Shown: positions 5,774-6,510 of the stretch, piece by piece
Position numbering within the stretch: position 1 is the stretch's first letter
Layout: each line of letters begins with the position of its first letter
Source of the DNA: Bacteroidota bacterium
GTDB lineage: Bacteria > Bacteroidota > Ignavibacteria > Kapaibacteriales > UBA2268
Length of the DNA stretch: 6,510 bases
Direction: 5' to 3'
Assembly: GCA_027371665.1 (NCBI GenBank)
Contig: DAHXMP010000446.1
Span: 1-6,510 of the forward strand
The notes under the pieces: generated by a model
Database searches by the model: none
What the model was told of the DNA's origin: nothing
The model's input: only the letters and a program-made list of their open reading frames with translations
Translations under genes and position numbers: made by a program

Positions 5774-6505
5774 TTATTTAGCTGACTTATTATCCGGACT
5801 ATTGAAAATCGGAGAATCACTTACCGTACCATAGCCCTGAATAACCATTTCAGGATAATCGGCGTCTGTTGTTTTCATTTTTAAAGAACAACTGAAATAA
5901 CCCTTTTTATCAGGTTTTGTACGGGCTATAATTTCGTATTCTTCGTTTGGTTTTAATGTAATTTCTTTAGATAAATTCACAGAAACACTTTCAGGCTGAA
6001 TTGTAAAATTAGAAAAAGTAATTGATTTATCCGAATGATTTATCAGCTTCACTTTTGCTGATGATTCCTCCCCCACTCTCATCTGGTTGAAAGTAAAATA
6101 TTGAGTAGGAGAAACCTCAATATCAACATGAACTTCAGCCTTAAGTTCAAGATTGACGTTAGGTCTTTTCGGGTCATTGGAAGAAATGCTTACGGTTTTA
6201 ATTACCGCACCTGGCCTGTTTGCAATATTCAATTTTACATCAAGAGTTGCTTCATTTCCGGGAAGGATTTGATTTGTGTCGAGTAATGCAGCAGTACACC
6301 CGCATGATGGCCTGACATTATTAATAATCAGTTTCTCGGTTCCGGCATTTTTTATTTTTATTTTTGTATGCAGAGGAGACTCTTTTGGAGAGACCTTGTT
6401 CCAGTTATATGTTTCTCCGCCAACAATTTCAATTTTCGGCTGAGCATAAATATTGATTGTACACAATAAGGCAAAAAGAAAAATGCCTGATAGTAACTTT
6501 TTCAT
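5774..6505 (-). CDS. Secreted DUF1573 protein with two Ig-like segments
   Basis: A complete 243-residue protein. Residues 1-21 are a signal peptide (MKKLLSGIFLFALLCTINIYA, cut before Q22), placing it in the periplasm or beyond. Residues about 24-128 match DUF1573: a beta strand, then IKNAGTEKLIINNVRPSCGC with the characteristic Cys pair (68 and 70), LPGNEATLDVKLN (81-93), GAVIKTVSISSNDPKRP (99-115). Residues about 130-228 form a second beta-rich segment (SPTQYFTFNQMRVGE and KVKLINHSDKSITF) that resembles the same ASH/Ig-type fold but lacks the Cys pair. DUF1573 proteins are common in Bacteroidota; their molecular function is not established, and a structural or binding role at the cell surface is only a guess. 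ATG is at 6505; just five upstream bases are visible, so its promoter and start signal cannot be judged. It converges on the transglycosylase across a shared terminator. Confidence 0.9.
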   Translation of the reverse strand: MKKLLSGIFLFALLCTINIYAQPKIEIVGGETYNWNKVSPKESPLHTKIKIKNAGTEKLIINNVRPSCGCTAALLDTNQILPGNEATLDVKLNIANRPGAVIKTVSISSNDPKRPNVNLELKAEVHVDIEVSPTQYFTFNQMRVGEESSAKVKLINHSDKSITFSNFTIQPESVSVNLSKEITLKPNEEYEIIARTKPDKKGYFSCSLKMKTTDADYPEMVIQGYGTVSDSPIFNSPDNKSAK

Positions 6506-6510
6506 CAGAT

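Noticed and set aside
1..6510. CRISPR array, tRNA, rRNA, transposase, toxin-antitoxin or defence system
   Set aside because: I looked for regularly spaced repeats, cloverleaf sequences and hallmark motifs on both strands and found none. The genes are housekeeping or envelope types.

Overview
The window looks like chromosomal DNA of a Bacteroidota-type bacterium in the broad sense (Bacteroidota, Chlorobi or Ignavibacteria). The evidence is a type IX secretion (T9SS) C-terminal sorting domain, a secreted MltD-type lytic transglycosylase with the residue pattern typical of that phylum, a DUF1573 protein, AT-rich intergenic DNA, and near absence of Shine-Dalgarno sequences before the intact genes. 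The exact lineage cannot be fixed from the sequence alone.

Left part (1-1628). The window opens in the 3' end of an unidentified gene (stop at 186-188). Two bases later begins a gene for a secreted zinc metalloprotease: hydrophobic N-terminus, Tyr/Asp/His-rich segment, metzincin core with an HExxHxxGxxD motif and Met-turn, then a T9SS sorting domain. This gene is broken. Its product can only be read by changing frame four times between about 300 and 1060. The breaks fall at short T runs, a TA repeat and a 5-bp tandem duplication. A strong hairpin terminator follows.

Middle (1771-4002, minus strand). An intact PcrA/UvrD superfamily 1 DNA helicase of 743 residues, with all helicase motifs and the C-terminal Tudor-like domain. 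It converges on the metalloprotease, and the hairpin at 1598-1628 can serve both strands. Its upstream flank (4003-4206) is a divergent intergenic region. It holds a 67-bp imperfect palindrome made of two inverted related hairpins, probably a dispersed REP/MITE-like element.

Right part (4207-6505). A two-gene plus-strand unit holds a CcmA-like ABC ATPase with no visible permease and unusual Q- and H-loop residues, then 7 bp later an exported MltD-like lytic transglycosylase with a LysM-like tail. A symmetric terminator separates it from a convergent, intact secreted DUF1573 protein on the minus strand.

Apart from the two-gene unit, the genes share no obvious pathway. I see no RNA genes, CRISPR array, transposase or defence module. 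The points most worth a second look are the clustered frame disruptions in the protease and the palindromic element; nothing here supports a claim of a new multi-gene system.
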